From positions 1-44,938 of the forward strand of contig RKRN01000209.1 in assembly GCA_007571365.1 (NCBI GenBank): a stretch of DNA of 44,938 nucleotides, given 5' to 3'. The stretch comes from Candidatus Latescibacterota bacterium. Its GTDB lineage: Bacteria > Latescibacterota > UBA2968 > UBA8231. This document shows positions 26,116 to 35,242 of the stretch, one piece after another. Each line of letters begins with the position of its first letter. The stretch's first letter is position 1. The translations under genes and the position numbers were made by a program. The notes beneath the pieces are model-generated. The model was given only the letters and a program-made list of their open reading frames with translations. It searched no databases and had not been told where the DNA came from.

Positions 26116-26754
26116 ATGAAGTTCGATCAATTGCTCGCCATCGTGGCCGATGAGCCGGTGTTTGAAACCGGCTTGCTCTTGGCCGGGCCCGTAAACCCAA
26201 GCGATGTGCGGCGACAGCTTGTGCGCTGGACCCAAGCCGGACGGCTGCACCAGTTACGGCGCGGGCTGTACGCGCTGGCATCGCCCTACCGCCAAACCGC
26301 GCCCCATCCCTTCCTCGTCGCTAATCGACTGGTGCGCGGCTCGTATGTCAGCGGGCTGTCGGCGTTGGCCCACGCTGGTGCTATTCCCGAGTACGTGCCG
26401 GAGGCGACCTGTGTGGCCGGTGGGCGTCCCCAACTCCACCAGACGCCGCTAGGGCGCTTTTCCTTTCGCCACCTCAAGGCCGATCTGCTCTACGGCTATC
26501 AATACGTGGAGTTGGCGTGCGGCCAATCGGCTTTTGTCGCCGTGCCCGAAAAGGCCCTGCTCGATCTGATTTACTTACAGCCGCATGGCGATGCACCTGC
26601 CTACATCCATGAACTGCGTCTCGACTGGCGCCGCCTCGATCTGGCAACCCTAGACAGATTGGCTGCCATCGCCGCCCGTCCCAAGTTGCTGAGAGCCGTG
26701 CGGCGCATTCGCGCACTCGCCCAAGACGCAGCGTTGGGCTATGAGCCGCTATGA
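26116..26754 (+). CDS. AbiEi-family antitoxin (type IV toxin-antitoxin)
   Basis: A 212-residue protein. The N-terminal winged-helix part (DVRRQLVRWTQAGRLHQLRR, followed by GLYALASPY) is the DNA-binding domain of AbiEi antitoxins. The C-terminal AbiEi_4-like domain includes VPEKALLDLIYLQP. It neutralises the partner nucleotidyltransferase and represses transcription in characterised systems. It overlaps the toxin gene by four bases (ATGA), as expected for a toxin-antitoxin operon. AAAGG lies 12 bases before the ATG. Confidence 0.86.
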   Translation: MKFDQLLAIVADEPVFETGLLLAGPVNPSDVRRQLVRWTQAGRLHQLRRGLYALASPYRQTAPHPFLVANRLVRGSYVSGLSALAHAGAIPEYVPEATCVAGGRPQLHQTPLGRFSFRHLKADLLYGYQYVELACGQSAFVAVPEKALLDLIYLQPHGDAPAYIHELRLDWRRLDLATLDRLAAIAARPKLLRAVRRIRALAQDAALGYEPL

Positions 26755-27554
26755 AGGATCACCTGTTCCAACTCGTGCAGGCAGCCGGTCCCTTGCCGGG
26801 ACGCAACATCCTGCGCGAGTACTTGCAAGCCCGCATCTTGGACGCCCTACAGCGTGCGGGGGCGATGGTGCCGCTGGCGTTTCAAGGGGGCACTAGCCTG
26901 CGCTTCCTCTTTGCGCTGCCGCGCTACTCCGAAGACCTCGACTTTACCCTTGAAGGCGACTCGGCTGCCTACGATTTGCGTGCTTACTTAGCAGCCATTC
27001 GCACGGAACTTGCTCGCGAGGGGTACGAAGTTGGGCTCGGCTTAAACGACCAGCGGGCTGTCCACCGGGCGTTCGTGCGCTTCCGGGGTCTTCTGTATGA
27101 GGCCGGTCTCTCACCGCACCGGGATGAAGTTCTCTCCGTACAAATCGAGATTGATGCGAAACCGCCCGCCGGTGCCGTACTGGAGACTCGTTTGGTGCGC
27201 CGGCACGTGACGTTGCGGCTCCAGCACCACGACCGGGCTTCCCTATTGGCCGGCAAACTACATGCGATTCTACAGCGTCCTTATACCAAAGGGCGGGATT
27301 TATACGACCTGATATGGTACTTGAGTGACCGGACGTGGCCGGCCCCCAATTTATCCCTACTCAACGCGGCGTTGCAGCAGACCCAGTGGCCCGGCGAGGC
27401 CCTGACGGTGCAAACTTGGCGAGAAGTACTCGCCAGCCGACTGCGTATGCTGGCGTGGGATCGGGTGGCGGCCGATGTGCGTCCGTTTTTGGAGCGGGAG
27501 GAAGACATAGCCCTACTGAACATAGAAACCGCGCTACAGCTACTGGTTGGCTAA
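26751..27554 (+). CDS. AbiEii-family nucleotidyltransferase toxin
   Basis: A 267-residue protein with the nucleotidyltransferase core GGTSLRFLFALPRYSEDLDF (residues about 46-65). The Gly-Thr and Asp-Leu-Asp pair would bind metal and nucleotide. A further conserved segment is KLHAILQRPYTKGRDLYDLIWYL, the KGRDxxDL motif of the AbiEii family. AbiEii toxins act as nucleotidyltransferases that halt growth. The system was first described in abortive phage infection. It is intact by length and motifs. Its 3' end overlaps the convergent RND permease gene by four bases. Confidence 0.88.
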   Translation: MKDHLFQLVQAAGPLPGRNILREYLQARILDALQRAGAMVPLAFQGGTSLRFLFALPRYSEDLDFTLEGDSAAYDLRAYLAAIRTELAREGYEVGLGLNDQRAVHRAFVRFRGLLYEAGLSPHRDEVLSVQIEIDAKPPAGAVLETRLVRRHVTLRLQHHDRASLLAGKLHAILQRPYTKGRDLYDLIWYLSDRTWPAPNLSLLNAALQQTQWPGEALTVQTWREVLASRLRMLAWDRVAADVRPFLEREEDIALLNIETALQLLVG

Positions 27555-30500
27555 TCCGCAACGCCCGTTCCATGCTTGGCATTTGGGCGGACGCGGATGC
27601 GCCAGACAGCACACAGGGGCACTACTAGGATTAGCAAAATGGACGAGGACACTAGGCCGCCGGATGTCCCTAGGGCTAGGGTGTACCAGAAGTCGGTTTT
27701 GTCGCCCTGGAGCAACATAGGCAGGAAGCCGGCGACCGTTGTAAGGGTGGTGATGAAAATGGGGCGTAGGCGCTGGAAAGCTGCTTGGGTAATGGCCTCG
27801 GTGGGATCGGCCGGTCGCCGCTTCAAGGCGTTGGAAATGGCGTACACGAGCAGAATGGAATTGTTGACGGCAATGCCCATCAATAGCAACAAGGCCGCAT
27901 AGCCGCCTTGATTAAAAGGGGCATTGAACAGGAAAAGTGCGGCGCCTATTCCTATGAGCGTGAGCGGCAAGGCGACGAGCACCAATAGCGGCTGGGTCCA
28001 AGATTCAAAGAGCGCAGCGGCAATCATCCAGACTAAAAGGACCGCTAAAAGCACCATGCCACCCAACTCGCGCTGCTCCTTTTGGTCCATCCGGTACATC
28101 GTGGGGTTAGAAAGGCTATAGCCGTATGGCAGCGGTGTATGGGCGACGATGTCTTGTAAGATGCTGCGGGAGTAAGAGTGGCTGCCCAAAACCGTGAAGC
28201 CAATGGTGCGGATGTAGCGTTGATCCTCGCGTTTTATACTAGGTGTCACGGCTTGTTGTTCGATATGGGCGACGTGTCCGATCCGCGCTGGGTGTGCATC
28301 CAACGCGACTTGGCTTAGGCGGCGGGTACTCATGCGACTGGCTCCGGTGTCGGCGACGCTTATGGCGTATTGTCGCCCGTCCACATAGACCTGTGCGGCA
28401 GGGCTGCTGGTGGCGAGTCGATTTTGGATCTCGCGCGTGACGTCGGCGTGGCTAAGGCCGATAGACGCGGTTTTGGCGTGGTCGAACTGGGCCACTATTT
28501 CGCGCTGAGATGGACCGTAGGCAAAGTCGATGTGAATGTCCTTAATCCGCCGCGAGCGCCGCTGCCTTAGCCGCGCGGCCATGTCGTTGGCTATGTTGCC
28601 TACCTGCCCAAAGTTGAAGCCGTGGATACTAAGCTGGTTGGAGACGCTGCGGCTTCCGCCTAAAGGCTTGCCGATCCCTTCTAGCCCCTTGCCATATATC
28701 GACATTCCCACGCCGCCGAGGTTGCCCTCGTAGGCCGCTAGACGCTCGTAGAGGACGTAGGGTATCTCCGAGGTGCGGTACTCTTCCTTGAGCAGCACCT
28801 GAATAAGCCCGTACCGGCCCGCACTTTGGGCGATGATGCCCTCGATATACGGCGCGAAGTTGAACAATTGTTTTTCTATATCCTGCAAAATTTTGTCCAT
28901 CCGGCTTATGTGGGCGTTGTGGGGTATTCGGAGAGAGACGATCAGGGAAAAGCCTTCTGAAAGCTCTTGGAGAATGTGCCGGGGAGGTCGCCGGTCGAGC
29001 CGGTGCGATAGGTTGCCAAATAAAAAATACGTGGCCCCGCCAGACCCCTTAAAAAGTGCGGGCTTGACGGCGCTCACTATGGGGTTACTCCACGCTTGGT
29101 TGTATAGGTCGGCCCCCCCGGCGTAGAGCCGCTGCCAAATCGGACGATCTGCTTGGGCGCGTTTGGACGAGAATATCACGTTGCCGAAGAAGCTGGACGA
29201 AGTGGTTGTATCTCTGGTGGCGAGCCAAGCCTTGTACTGTTGTTGCGTGGTGATTTTGTCGGTGGCCGGCACAAACTCCCGCTCGTCGCCTAGTCGGTCC
29301 GGCAAGAGCCACAGCGGTACGCCCACCATCCACGCGACCAAACCGAGGAACATTACTTTGTGCCGGACGCAGAAGAAGAGCACCGCACGATACAAGCGAT
29401 AGCAGCGGTCTGTGGATGCAACCGGGGCGCCAACCGACCGGGCGACCATCCAGTAGAAGAAGGTCGGGATCAGGGTGAGGGCCACTAGGAGGGCGATAGT
29501 GAGGGTTAGCCCCAGAGCCACCACAAACGGCTCGAAATAGCCTTGTAATTCTCGGGAGAGAAAAAAGACCGGTAGAAAGGCCCCCAAGGTGGTCAGATTA
29601 GACACCACAATGGGATGAACCCCTTCGCGCAACCCGGCGGCCACAGCCGCCCGCACATCGCCGCCGGGCGCGAGGGATTGGACGCGGCGGTGGAGGTAGT
29701 CGTAGATGACAATGGCGTTGTCTACAATCAGGCCAAAACCAATGGTGAAGCCGGCCAGAGTAGCGAGGTTTAGGTGAATGCCGAAGGCGAAGAACAGGAT
29801 GACCGCCCCCAAAACGGACAACCAGATGGAGCTCAAGACGAGCAAGACCGTTTGGAACTGCCTGAAAACACCTATCAGCACCCATGCGATAAACGCGATG
29901 GAAAAGGCCGACCAGCCCCGCAGAAAGCGGAAGTCCCGCTCTACCTCGGCTCCCTTGTCGTGCAGCGCGACGATCTCCAAGCCTTCGGGGAGCTGCTGGG
30001 CGAGTTCGGCCACCTTGTCGCGAATCTGCTGGGAGGTGCGTATCATGTCGCTACCGGGCGTTTTTTCAAATTGGAGGGCAATCGCGTTGAATCCGTTGAT
30101 CCGGTAGAGAGAGGACGGCGAGCCGGGTCGATAGCGCACGGTCGCTACGTCCTTTAGGTAGATGAAACGGCCACTCGCCAGCCGCTTGAGCGGCACGTAT
30201 TCGAGCGTCTCCAAGTCGGCGAGGTTGCCGCGAATCTGGATGCTACTGAGTAGGCCCTGGTTGGGTGCCGCGCCGAGGAAACGGGTCTGGATGCCTTGGG
30301 CGGCCAGTGCTTGGCTCAACACGCCTTGATCGACTTGCCAGTGCCGCGCCAACAGGTGGTTCATTTCGAGGAGGATGTGCTGTTGGGCGCCACCGCGCAC
30401 GGTCACTTGCTCAACGCCCGGCACGGATTGCAAGGCCAGTTTCAAGCGGTCGTCTGCATATTGGCGCAGGACTACCGGGTCTTCGCGGCCCAGCAGCATT

Positions 30501-30922
30501 AAGCGGACAAAGTTCGGGTTGTTGAACTGATCGGGATCGGTGTACTGAATGCGGGGCGGTGCCGCACCGGGCGGCATTTGGCGGCGGAACGAATAGATCT
30601 TTTCGGCTAGTGCTAGCTCGGCTAGTTGTATATCCGTGTCCGGGGCGAATTCAGCGGTAATATACGAGTGTCCCGCGGAACTGGTAGAGCGCAGCCGGAC
30701 CACGCCCCGCAGACTTTGTACGAGCGATTCCAAGGGTGCTGTAATCTGCGACTCAACGGTGAGTGCCGAAACGCCGGGCCACCCAACGCGCACGGTGAGT
30801 TGCGGAGCGTCTAACACGCCGCCGATGTCAATGGGGACCAGCCGCAAACAAATCAGCCCCAACGCCAACACCGCCACCCCGGCTACGCCCACGGCCACTG
30901 GCCTGTCCAGCAGCTTGTACAT
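27551..30922 (-). CDS. RND-family efflux permease, last gene of the right-hand locus
   Basis: A 1123-residue inner-membrane transporter of the HAE/AcrB superfamily with two repeats, each with a periplasmic loop. The proton-relay helix reads GLIVDNAIVIYDYLHRR, so the first Asp of the AcrB DD pair is kept (Asp401) and the second is Asn. The C-terminal half has GIAVNNSILLVYAIS. It is longer than AcrB because of an enlarged second periplasmic region (residues about 540-790). Its start is adjacent to the stop of the second permease, so both are translated together. With one adaptor and two permeases, a mixed (MdtBC-like) pump is plausible. No TolC-type outer-membrane gene is in the window. Confidence 0.86.
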   Translation of the reverse strand: MYKLLDRPVAVGVAGVAVLALGLICLRLVPIDIGGVLDAPQLTVRVGWPGVSALTVESQITAPLESLVQSLRGVVRLRSTSSAGHSYITAEFAPDTDIQLAELALAEKIYSFRRQMPPGAAPPRIQYTDPDQFNNPNFVRLMLLGREDPVVLRQYADDRLKLALQSVPGVEQVTVRGGAQQHILLEMNHLLARHWQVDQGVLSQALAAQGIQTRFLGAAPNQGLLSSIQIRGNLADLETLEYVPLKRLASGRFIYLKDVATVRYRPGSPSSLYRINGFNAIALQFEKTPGSDMIRTSQQIRDKVAELAQQLPEGLEIVALHDKGAEVERDFRFLRGWSAFSIAFIAWVLIGVFRQFQTVLLVLSSIWLSVLGAVILFFAFGIHLNLATLAGFTIGFGLIVDNAIVIYDYLHRRVQSLAPGGDVRAAVAAGLREGVHPIVVSNLTTLGAFLPVFFLSRELQGYFEPFVVALGLTLTIALLVALTLIPTFFYWMVARSVGAPVASTDRCYRLYRAVLFFCVRHKVMFLGLVAWMVGVPLWLLPDRLGDEREFVPATDKITTQQQYKAWLATRDTTTSSSFFGNVIFSSKRAQADRPIWQRLYAGGADLYNQAWSNPIVSAVKPALFKGSGGATYFLFGNLSHRLDRRPPRHILQELSEGFSLIVSLRIPHNAHISRMDKILQDIEKQLFNFAPYIEGIIAQSAGRYGLIQVLLKEEYRTSEIPYVLYERLAAYEGNLGGVGMSIYGKGLEGIGKPLGGSRSVSNQLSIHGFNFGQVGNIANDMAARLRQRRSRRIKDIHIDFAYGPSQREIVAQFDHAKTASIGLSHADVTREIQNRLATSSPAAQVYVDGRQYAISVADTGASRMSTRRLSQVALDAHPARIGHVAHIEQQAVTPSIKREDQRYIRTIGFTVLGSHSYSRSILQDIVAHTPLPYGYSLSNPTMYRMDQKEQRELGGMVLLAVLLVWMIAAALFESWTQPLLVLVALPLTLIGIGAALFLFNAPFNQGGYAALLLLMGIAVNNSILLVYAISNALKRRPADPTEAITQAAFQRLRPIFITTLTTVAGFLPMLLQGDKTDFWYTLALGTSGGLVSSSILLILVVPLCAVWRIRVRPNAKHGTGVAD

Positions 30923-30923
30923 G

Positions 30924-33900
30924 TCAGTCCCTTGCCCGGGCGACGAGCGAGTAGAAAATGGGAACGGCGATCAGGATCAGTAGGGTCGATAGGGAAATAC
31001 CCCCGACGACTGCCCAAGCCAAAGGACGGCGCAGTTCGGCGCCGCTGCCGCTGGCTAAGGCCATGGGCAACAGGCCACAGACCGTCGTCAAGGTAGTCAT
31101 ACAGATGGGGCGAAAACGCTTTTGCCCGGCCTCCACAATGGCTTGGCCAAGGTCGCCGCTGGCGCGGTAGTGCCGATGGATGAAGTCGGTTTTGACGATG
31201 GAATCGTTGACCACGATCCCTACGAGGACGATGCAGCCCAACAAGGACATGACGTTGAGCGTGTTACCCGTTAGCCACAGGGTGCAGATGACCCCTATAG
31301 ACGCGAGGGGCACGGCTACGACGATTACGAAAGGAACGGCGAGGGACTCAAACTGGGCGGCGAGAATGAAATAGACCAATACGATGGAGATGAAGAGAAT
31401 GAGGTATAGGTTTTGATAATGTTCCTGCAATTCGGCCTGCTGAGTGCCGATCTCGATCCAGTATCCAGCGGGGATGGCTAGCTGGGGCAAGAATTCGTTG
31501 AGCCGCGCCTTGGCTTGGGCAAAATCGAGGCCCTGTAAGGCGGCCGTGATGACGACGGTGCGCGTTTGGTTTTCGCGGTGGATGGCTTCGTAGCCCTCGC
31601 TCGGTTCGAGGCGCACCAACTCCGAGAGCGGGACCGAGACGAGGCGGTCCGGCGTTCTGACCGGGTACTGCATGTTGAGGACGCGCCACAAGTCGAGCGC
31701 TTCGCGGTGATCGGCCCGCACCTTGATATCTATGCGCTCGGCAAAGTCGACGAACTGAGTGGGCGTACTGCCTTGCAGTTGGCGGTTGATAAAGTCGGCG
31801 AGTTCGGCGAGGTGAATGCCGTACTGTAGGGCTGCTTCTCGCTGGAGCTCGACATTGAACACTTGCTTGCTTGCCCGTAAGTTGGCGCGGGCATTGGCAA
31901 AGCCCGCGTCTTGCTGCATAAAATCGGTGATTTGCTGGCGCAAATCGGCGAGGACGGTTAGCTGCGGTCCGATGATTTTCAAGTCGAATTGGGCCTGGTG
32001 CTGCTGAAAAAGCTGCTCAAAGGCCGATTCTGGCGGCGAGAGCGAGAGGGTTAGGCGGCCAAACGCTCCAAAGACCGCTTCAATCCGCTTGGCGACCGCG
32101 GCACTTTCGCTGCCTTCGGCGACCTCGATGTCCAGCACTGCTTTGTTCAGCCCGGGCCGGTCCTGCCGGTCGAGAACTTCGCGGGTGATGCCGATAGACG
32201 AGAGCACCGAGGCGACGCCGTCCTCGCGCAGCAGGCGGCGTTCCAGCTTGGTTATTTCCGCGGCCGTGGTCGGCAGATTGGCACCCGACGGCAACTCGGC
32301 GCGGAGGACCAAATGCTTCCTATCCACGGCGGGTATGAGCTCTCGCTCTAGGTTGGTGGCCAGATAAGTACTCAGTGCTAGTAGGACCAACAGGCCAGCC
32401 GCGACCTGCCAGCGATGGCGCAGGGCGCGGACGAGAACACACTCGTACAGCGAGAAAAATTGGTTAAACAGGTATTGAAAGAGGTCGATGGTGAGGAGGA
32501 AAGGAGTGGCCGCTGCACGCCCGATGCGGTAGAGCTGCCCTGATTCGCTAGGGGCCTTCCAAGACCGGGCCGACAGCATAGGTAGCAGCATGATGGAAAC
32601 GATCAAAGAAGCCGCCAACGCGAGGGAAATTGTGACCGCCTGCTCGTAAAAGAGTGCTCCGGCGATCCCCTTGACATATACCAGGGGCATGAAAACCGAC
32701 ATGGTAGTAAGGGTCGAGGCTGTAATAGCTAGGCCCACCTCGCGGGTGCCGCGCACGGCGGCTTCGCCCGGCTCGTGCGACATTTCGCGGTAGCGATAGA
32801 TGTTTTCCAGCACGACTATCGAGTTATCCACTAAGATACCGATGCCCAAGGCAAGGCCCCCCAACGACACAATGTTAAAGTGGATGTCGAGGAAGTACAT
32901 GCAGATAAAGGTGGTAATAATGGAAATAGGTATGGACAGCCCCACGATGAGCGGGTTTTTGAGATCGCGGAGGAAGTAAATGAGGATGACAAAGGCAAAG
33001 AGGCCGCCCAAGTACAGGGATTGCAGGACATTGTGTATGGATTCGCTGATGAATTCGGCTTGGTCGAAAACCGGCACCACATCGAAGTCTGCGTATTCTT
33101 GCGAGAAGCGGTAGAGGCTGTCGTACACTTTTTCGCAGGCTTCCACCGTGTTGACCCCGGCCTCCTTAAAGACGTACAGGGTGATGACCTCGTGTCCGTT
33201 CAGGCGGGTATAGCCGGTGCGTTCTGCGTAGCCTTCTTCGATGCGGGCTAGGTCCTGTAAGCGGATTAGTTTGGGCGTTAGCCGCACCGGGATCTGACGG
33301 ATTTGCTGCACGTCGGTGAACTCGGCTTGGATGCGTAGTGGGAACTGGGCAAAGCCATCGCGAACTGAGCCGCCGAAGTGGGTTAGGTTAAACTGCTTGA
33401 GGCTGGCTTCCACCTCGGCAAAGCCGATGTCGTAGCGCAGGCTTTTGTCGGCGTCGAGATGGATCTGAATCTCGCGCTCTAGTCCGCCGGCGACCTGCAC
33501 GTAAGCCACGCCGTCTATTTGCTCCAGCCGGCGTTTGACTACCGCCTGCGCCACTTCCTTCAGCTCCATGAGGGCTGCTTGGTGATCTCGCGTGGAGCGG
33601 GGCTGTTCGACCCGCTCGCCGGTGACCACCAGCGTCATAATGGGGGCGGCCGAGGGGTCGAAGCGCAAAATAGTGGGGCGCCCGGCCGTTTGCGGCAGGT
33701 AGCCTTGGTCGAGCACACTACGCGCCTTGATGAAGCTGAGGTCCATGTCGCTGCCCCAGTTGAACTCGACCTCCACAAAAGAGATGCCGTCTTGCGAGAT
33801 GGACTTGAGCCGCCGGACGCCGCTGATGGCACTGAGGGACGACTCAATGGGACGGGTGACATGTTCTTCCACGTCGCGGGCACTTAGGCTGGGTGCATCC

Positions 33901-34046
33901 GTGCGGACGATGAGACGGGGAACGTCGATGTCGGGGAGGAAATCCACGCTTAGCCGAAAGAGGGAGTACAGGCCCAACAGAAGCGCGGCGAGAAAGCAAA
34001 CTGTGGTAGCTACGGGCCGATAGACGGCAAAGCGGACGATGCGCAC
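30924..34046 (-). CDS. RND-family efflux permease, first of two
   Basis: A 1040-residue AcrB-superfamily permease. The N-terminus RFAVYRPVATTVCFLAALLL leads into helix 1. The relay helix is GLALGIGILVDNSIVVLENI, with Asp407 conserved and Asn at the AcrB Asp408 position. The TM10 position occupied by Lys in AcrB falls in GIVVNDSIVKTDFIHRHY, as in the broader family of RND efflux pumps. It drives proton-coupled export of a hydrophobic or amphipathic substrate through a periplasmic adaptor. It follows the adaptor gene by 12 bases and abuts the second permease. Sitting downstream of biosynthesis-like genes suggests product export, as inference. Confidence 0.88.
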   Translation of the reverse strand: MRIVRFAVYRPVATTVCFLAALLLGLYSLFRLSVDFLPDIDVPRLIVRTDAPSLSARDVEEHVTRPIESSLSAISGVRRLKSISQDGISFVEVEFNWGSDMDLSFIKARSVLDQGYLPQTAGRPTILRFDPSAAPIMTLVVTGERVEQPRSTRDHQAALMELKEVAQAVVKRRLEQIDGVAYVQVAGGLEREIQIHLDADKSLRYDIGFAEVEASLKQFNLTHFGGSVRDGFAQFPLRIQAEFTDVQQIRQIPVRLTPKLIRLQDLARIEEGYAERTGYTRLNGHEVITLYVFKEAGVNTVEACEKVYDSLYRFSQEYADFDVVPVFDQAEFISESIHNVLQSLYLGGLFAFVILIYFLRDLKNPLIVGLSIPISIITTFICMYFLDIHFNIVSLGGLALGIGILVDNSIVVLENIYRYREMSHEPGEAAVRGTREVGLAITASTLTTMSVFMPLVYVKGIAGALFYEQAVTISLALAASLIVSIMLLPMLSARSWKAPSESGQLYRIGRAAATPFLLTIDLFQYLFNQFFSLYECVLVRALRHRWQVAAGLLVLLALSTYLATNLERELIPAVDRKHLVLRAELPSGANLPTTAAEITKLERRLLREDGVASVLSSIGITREVLDRQDRPGLNKAVLDIEVAEGSESAAVAKRIEAVFGAFGRLTLSLSPPESAFEQLFQQHQAQFDLKIIGPQLTVLADLRQQITDFMQQDAGFANARANLRASKQVFNVELQREAALQYGIHLAELADFINRQLQGSTPTQFVDFAERIDIKVRADHREALDLWRVLNMQYPVRTPDRLVSVPLSELVRLEPSEGYEAIHRENQTRTVVITAALQGLDFAQAKARLNEFLPQLAIPAGYWIEIGTQQAELQEHYQNLYLILFISIVLVYFILAAQFESLAVPFVIVVAVPLASIGVICTLWLTGNTLNVMSLLGCIVLVGIVVNDSIVKTDFIHRHYRASGDLGQAIVEAGQKRFRPICMTTLTTVCGLLPMALASGSGAELRRPLAWAVVGGISLSTLLILIAVPIFYSLVARARD

Positions 34047-34058
34047 GGGCCGCTTCTC

Positions 34059-35225
34059 TCAGCGTTGAACGACTACGACCTTGGCGTCGTGGGCTAGGTT
34101 GTAATGCCCAGATACGATCAGTTCTGCGCCGACGGCTAGTCCTTCGGTGATTTCGATAAAGTCGTCGTTTTCAAGGCCAGTTTTGACGTAGTGCCATTGA
34201 GCTAGCCCAGCGCGATGAACGAACACGAGCTTGCGGTCGTCGCGGATTAGGAGCGCGTCGCGTGGGATGAGCAGCCGCTGCTGAAAGGCTGCGACGCCGA
34301 TTTCGAGTTGGGCGAACATGCCGGGTTTGATGCGTTGGCCGGGGTTGTCCATTTGGATCAAGATGCGGCAAGTCCCGCTCTCGCTATCGACTACCGGACT
34401 GATGGCTTGGACGGCACCCGCAAACTGCTCATCCGGGTATGCGTGGAGCGCGATGGTGGCTTGGGCGCCTACGTGCAGTAAGCGCAGTTCGCTTTCGAGG
34501 ATGCTGACTTCGAGCAGCAGCGGGTCAAGTGCCAAAAGCTGCATCAGGGTCTGCCCGGGAGTGATCCAAGTGCCAGAGGTCACCGATACCTCGGTTACGA
34601 CGCCGGAAAAGGGGGCTGTAATAACTGCATTTTTGAAGTCGAGCTCGGCTTGCTTTAGGTCGAGTCGAGCGCGCGTTAAGCCTGTAGTACTAGCGATCCA
34701 TTCTTTGGGGGTGCCGTTGGCAAACAGCGCTAGGGCTTCTATATCGTTGATGTTGGTGGTGTCGATTCTGGCTTCGATGAGGTCGCGTGCTTGGTCCCCG
34801 CGGTTCAGTTGACGGCTCAGCAGGGCTATGGAGGCGTATTCTCGCAAGGCCCGCGTCATTTGGTCTTTGGCCTGTAAGTAGGCGATGGAGTAGCGTTCTG
34901 CGTCTAGCTCCAAGAGGGTGTCGCCTTTGCTGACGGAGCGGCTTTCCGCGGCGTTGAGGCGGCGCACTTGGCCTGCTACTTGCGGGACGATGGCGGTTTC
35001 CATCTTGGCCTTAAAAATGCCCGTAGAGGTGATCTGCTGGACGAGGTCGCGGTACTGAACGGTCTCTACGGCGACCGGGGTATTGGGTGGTTCGAGTTCG
35101 GGGAGCGTTGCAAGGGATTCACCGCGAGGGGTTGCAGAGGGAGCAGAGCGGCTGAAAACAGCAAACAATAGGACGAGTAGCCCAAGCGCGAGGGCGATGT
35201 ATAGCATTTTTTTTTGCGTTTTCAT
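34059..35225 (-). CDS. RND pump periplasmic adaptor (HlyD/AcrA-type membrane fusion protein)
   Basis: A 388-residue protein with an N-terminal anchor (MLYIALALGLLVLLFAVF). It then has the barrel-sandwich (lipoyl-like) half motifs (IVPQVAGQVRRLNAAESRSV and ITAPFSGVVTEVSVTSGTWI) around an alpha-helical hairpin. A beta-barrel (RILIQMDNPGQRIKPGMFAQ) and a membrane-proximal domain (DDFIEITEGLAVGAELIVSG) follow. It links the RND permeases to an outer-membrane channel. It begins 17 bases after the BtrH-like gene, which ties the pump to the biosynthetic genes upstream. The coding sequence opens with a run of nine A, a potential slippage site, but the frame is intact. Confidence 0.9.
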   Translation of the reverse strand: MKTQKKMLYIALALGLLVLLFAVFSRSAPSATPRGESLATLPELEPPNTPVAVETVQYRDLVQQITSTGIFKAKMETAIVPQVAGQVRRLNAAESRSVSKGDTLLELDAERYSIAYLQAKDQMTRALREYASIALLSRQLNRGDQARDLIEARIDTTNINDIEALALFANGTPKEWIASTTGLTRARLDLKQAELDFKNAVITAPFSGVVTEVSVTSGTWITPGQTLMQLLALDPLLLEVSILESELRLLHVGAQATIALHAYPDEQFAGAVQAISPVVDSESGTCRILIQMDNPGQRIKPGMFAQLEIGVAAFQQRLLIPRDALLIRDDRKLVFVHRAGLAQWHYVKTGLENDDFIEITEGLAVGAELIVSGHYNLAHDAKVVVVQR

Positions 35226-35242
35226 GTTTCAGTCCGCGATAG

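Noticed and set aside
27551..35225. Heavy-metal (CusA-type) identity for the RND permeases
   Set aside because: The relay motif VDN and the adaptor lack metal-binding Met or His clusters; general drug or amphiphile export fits better.
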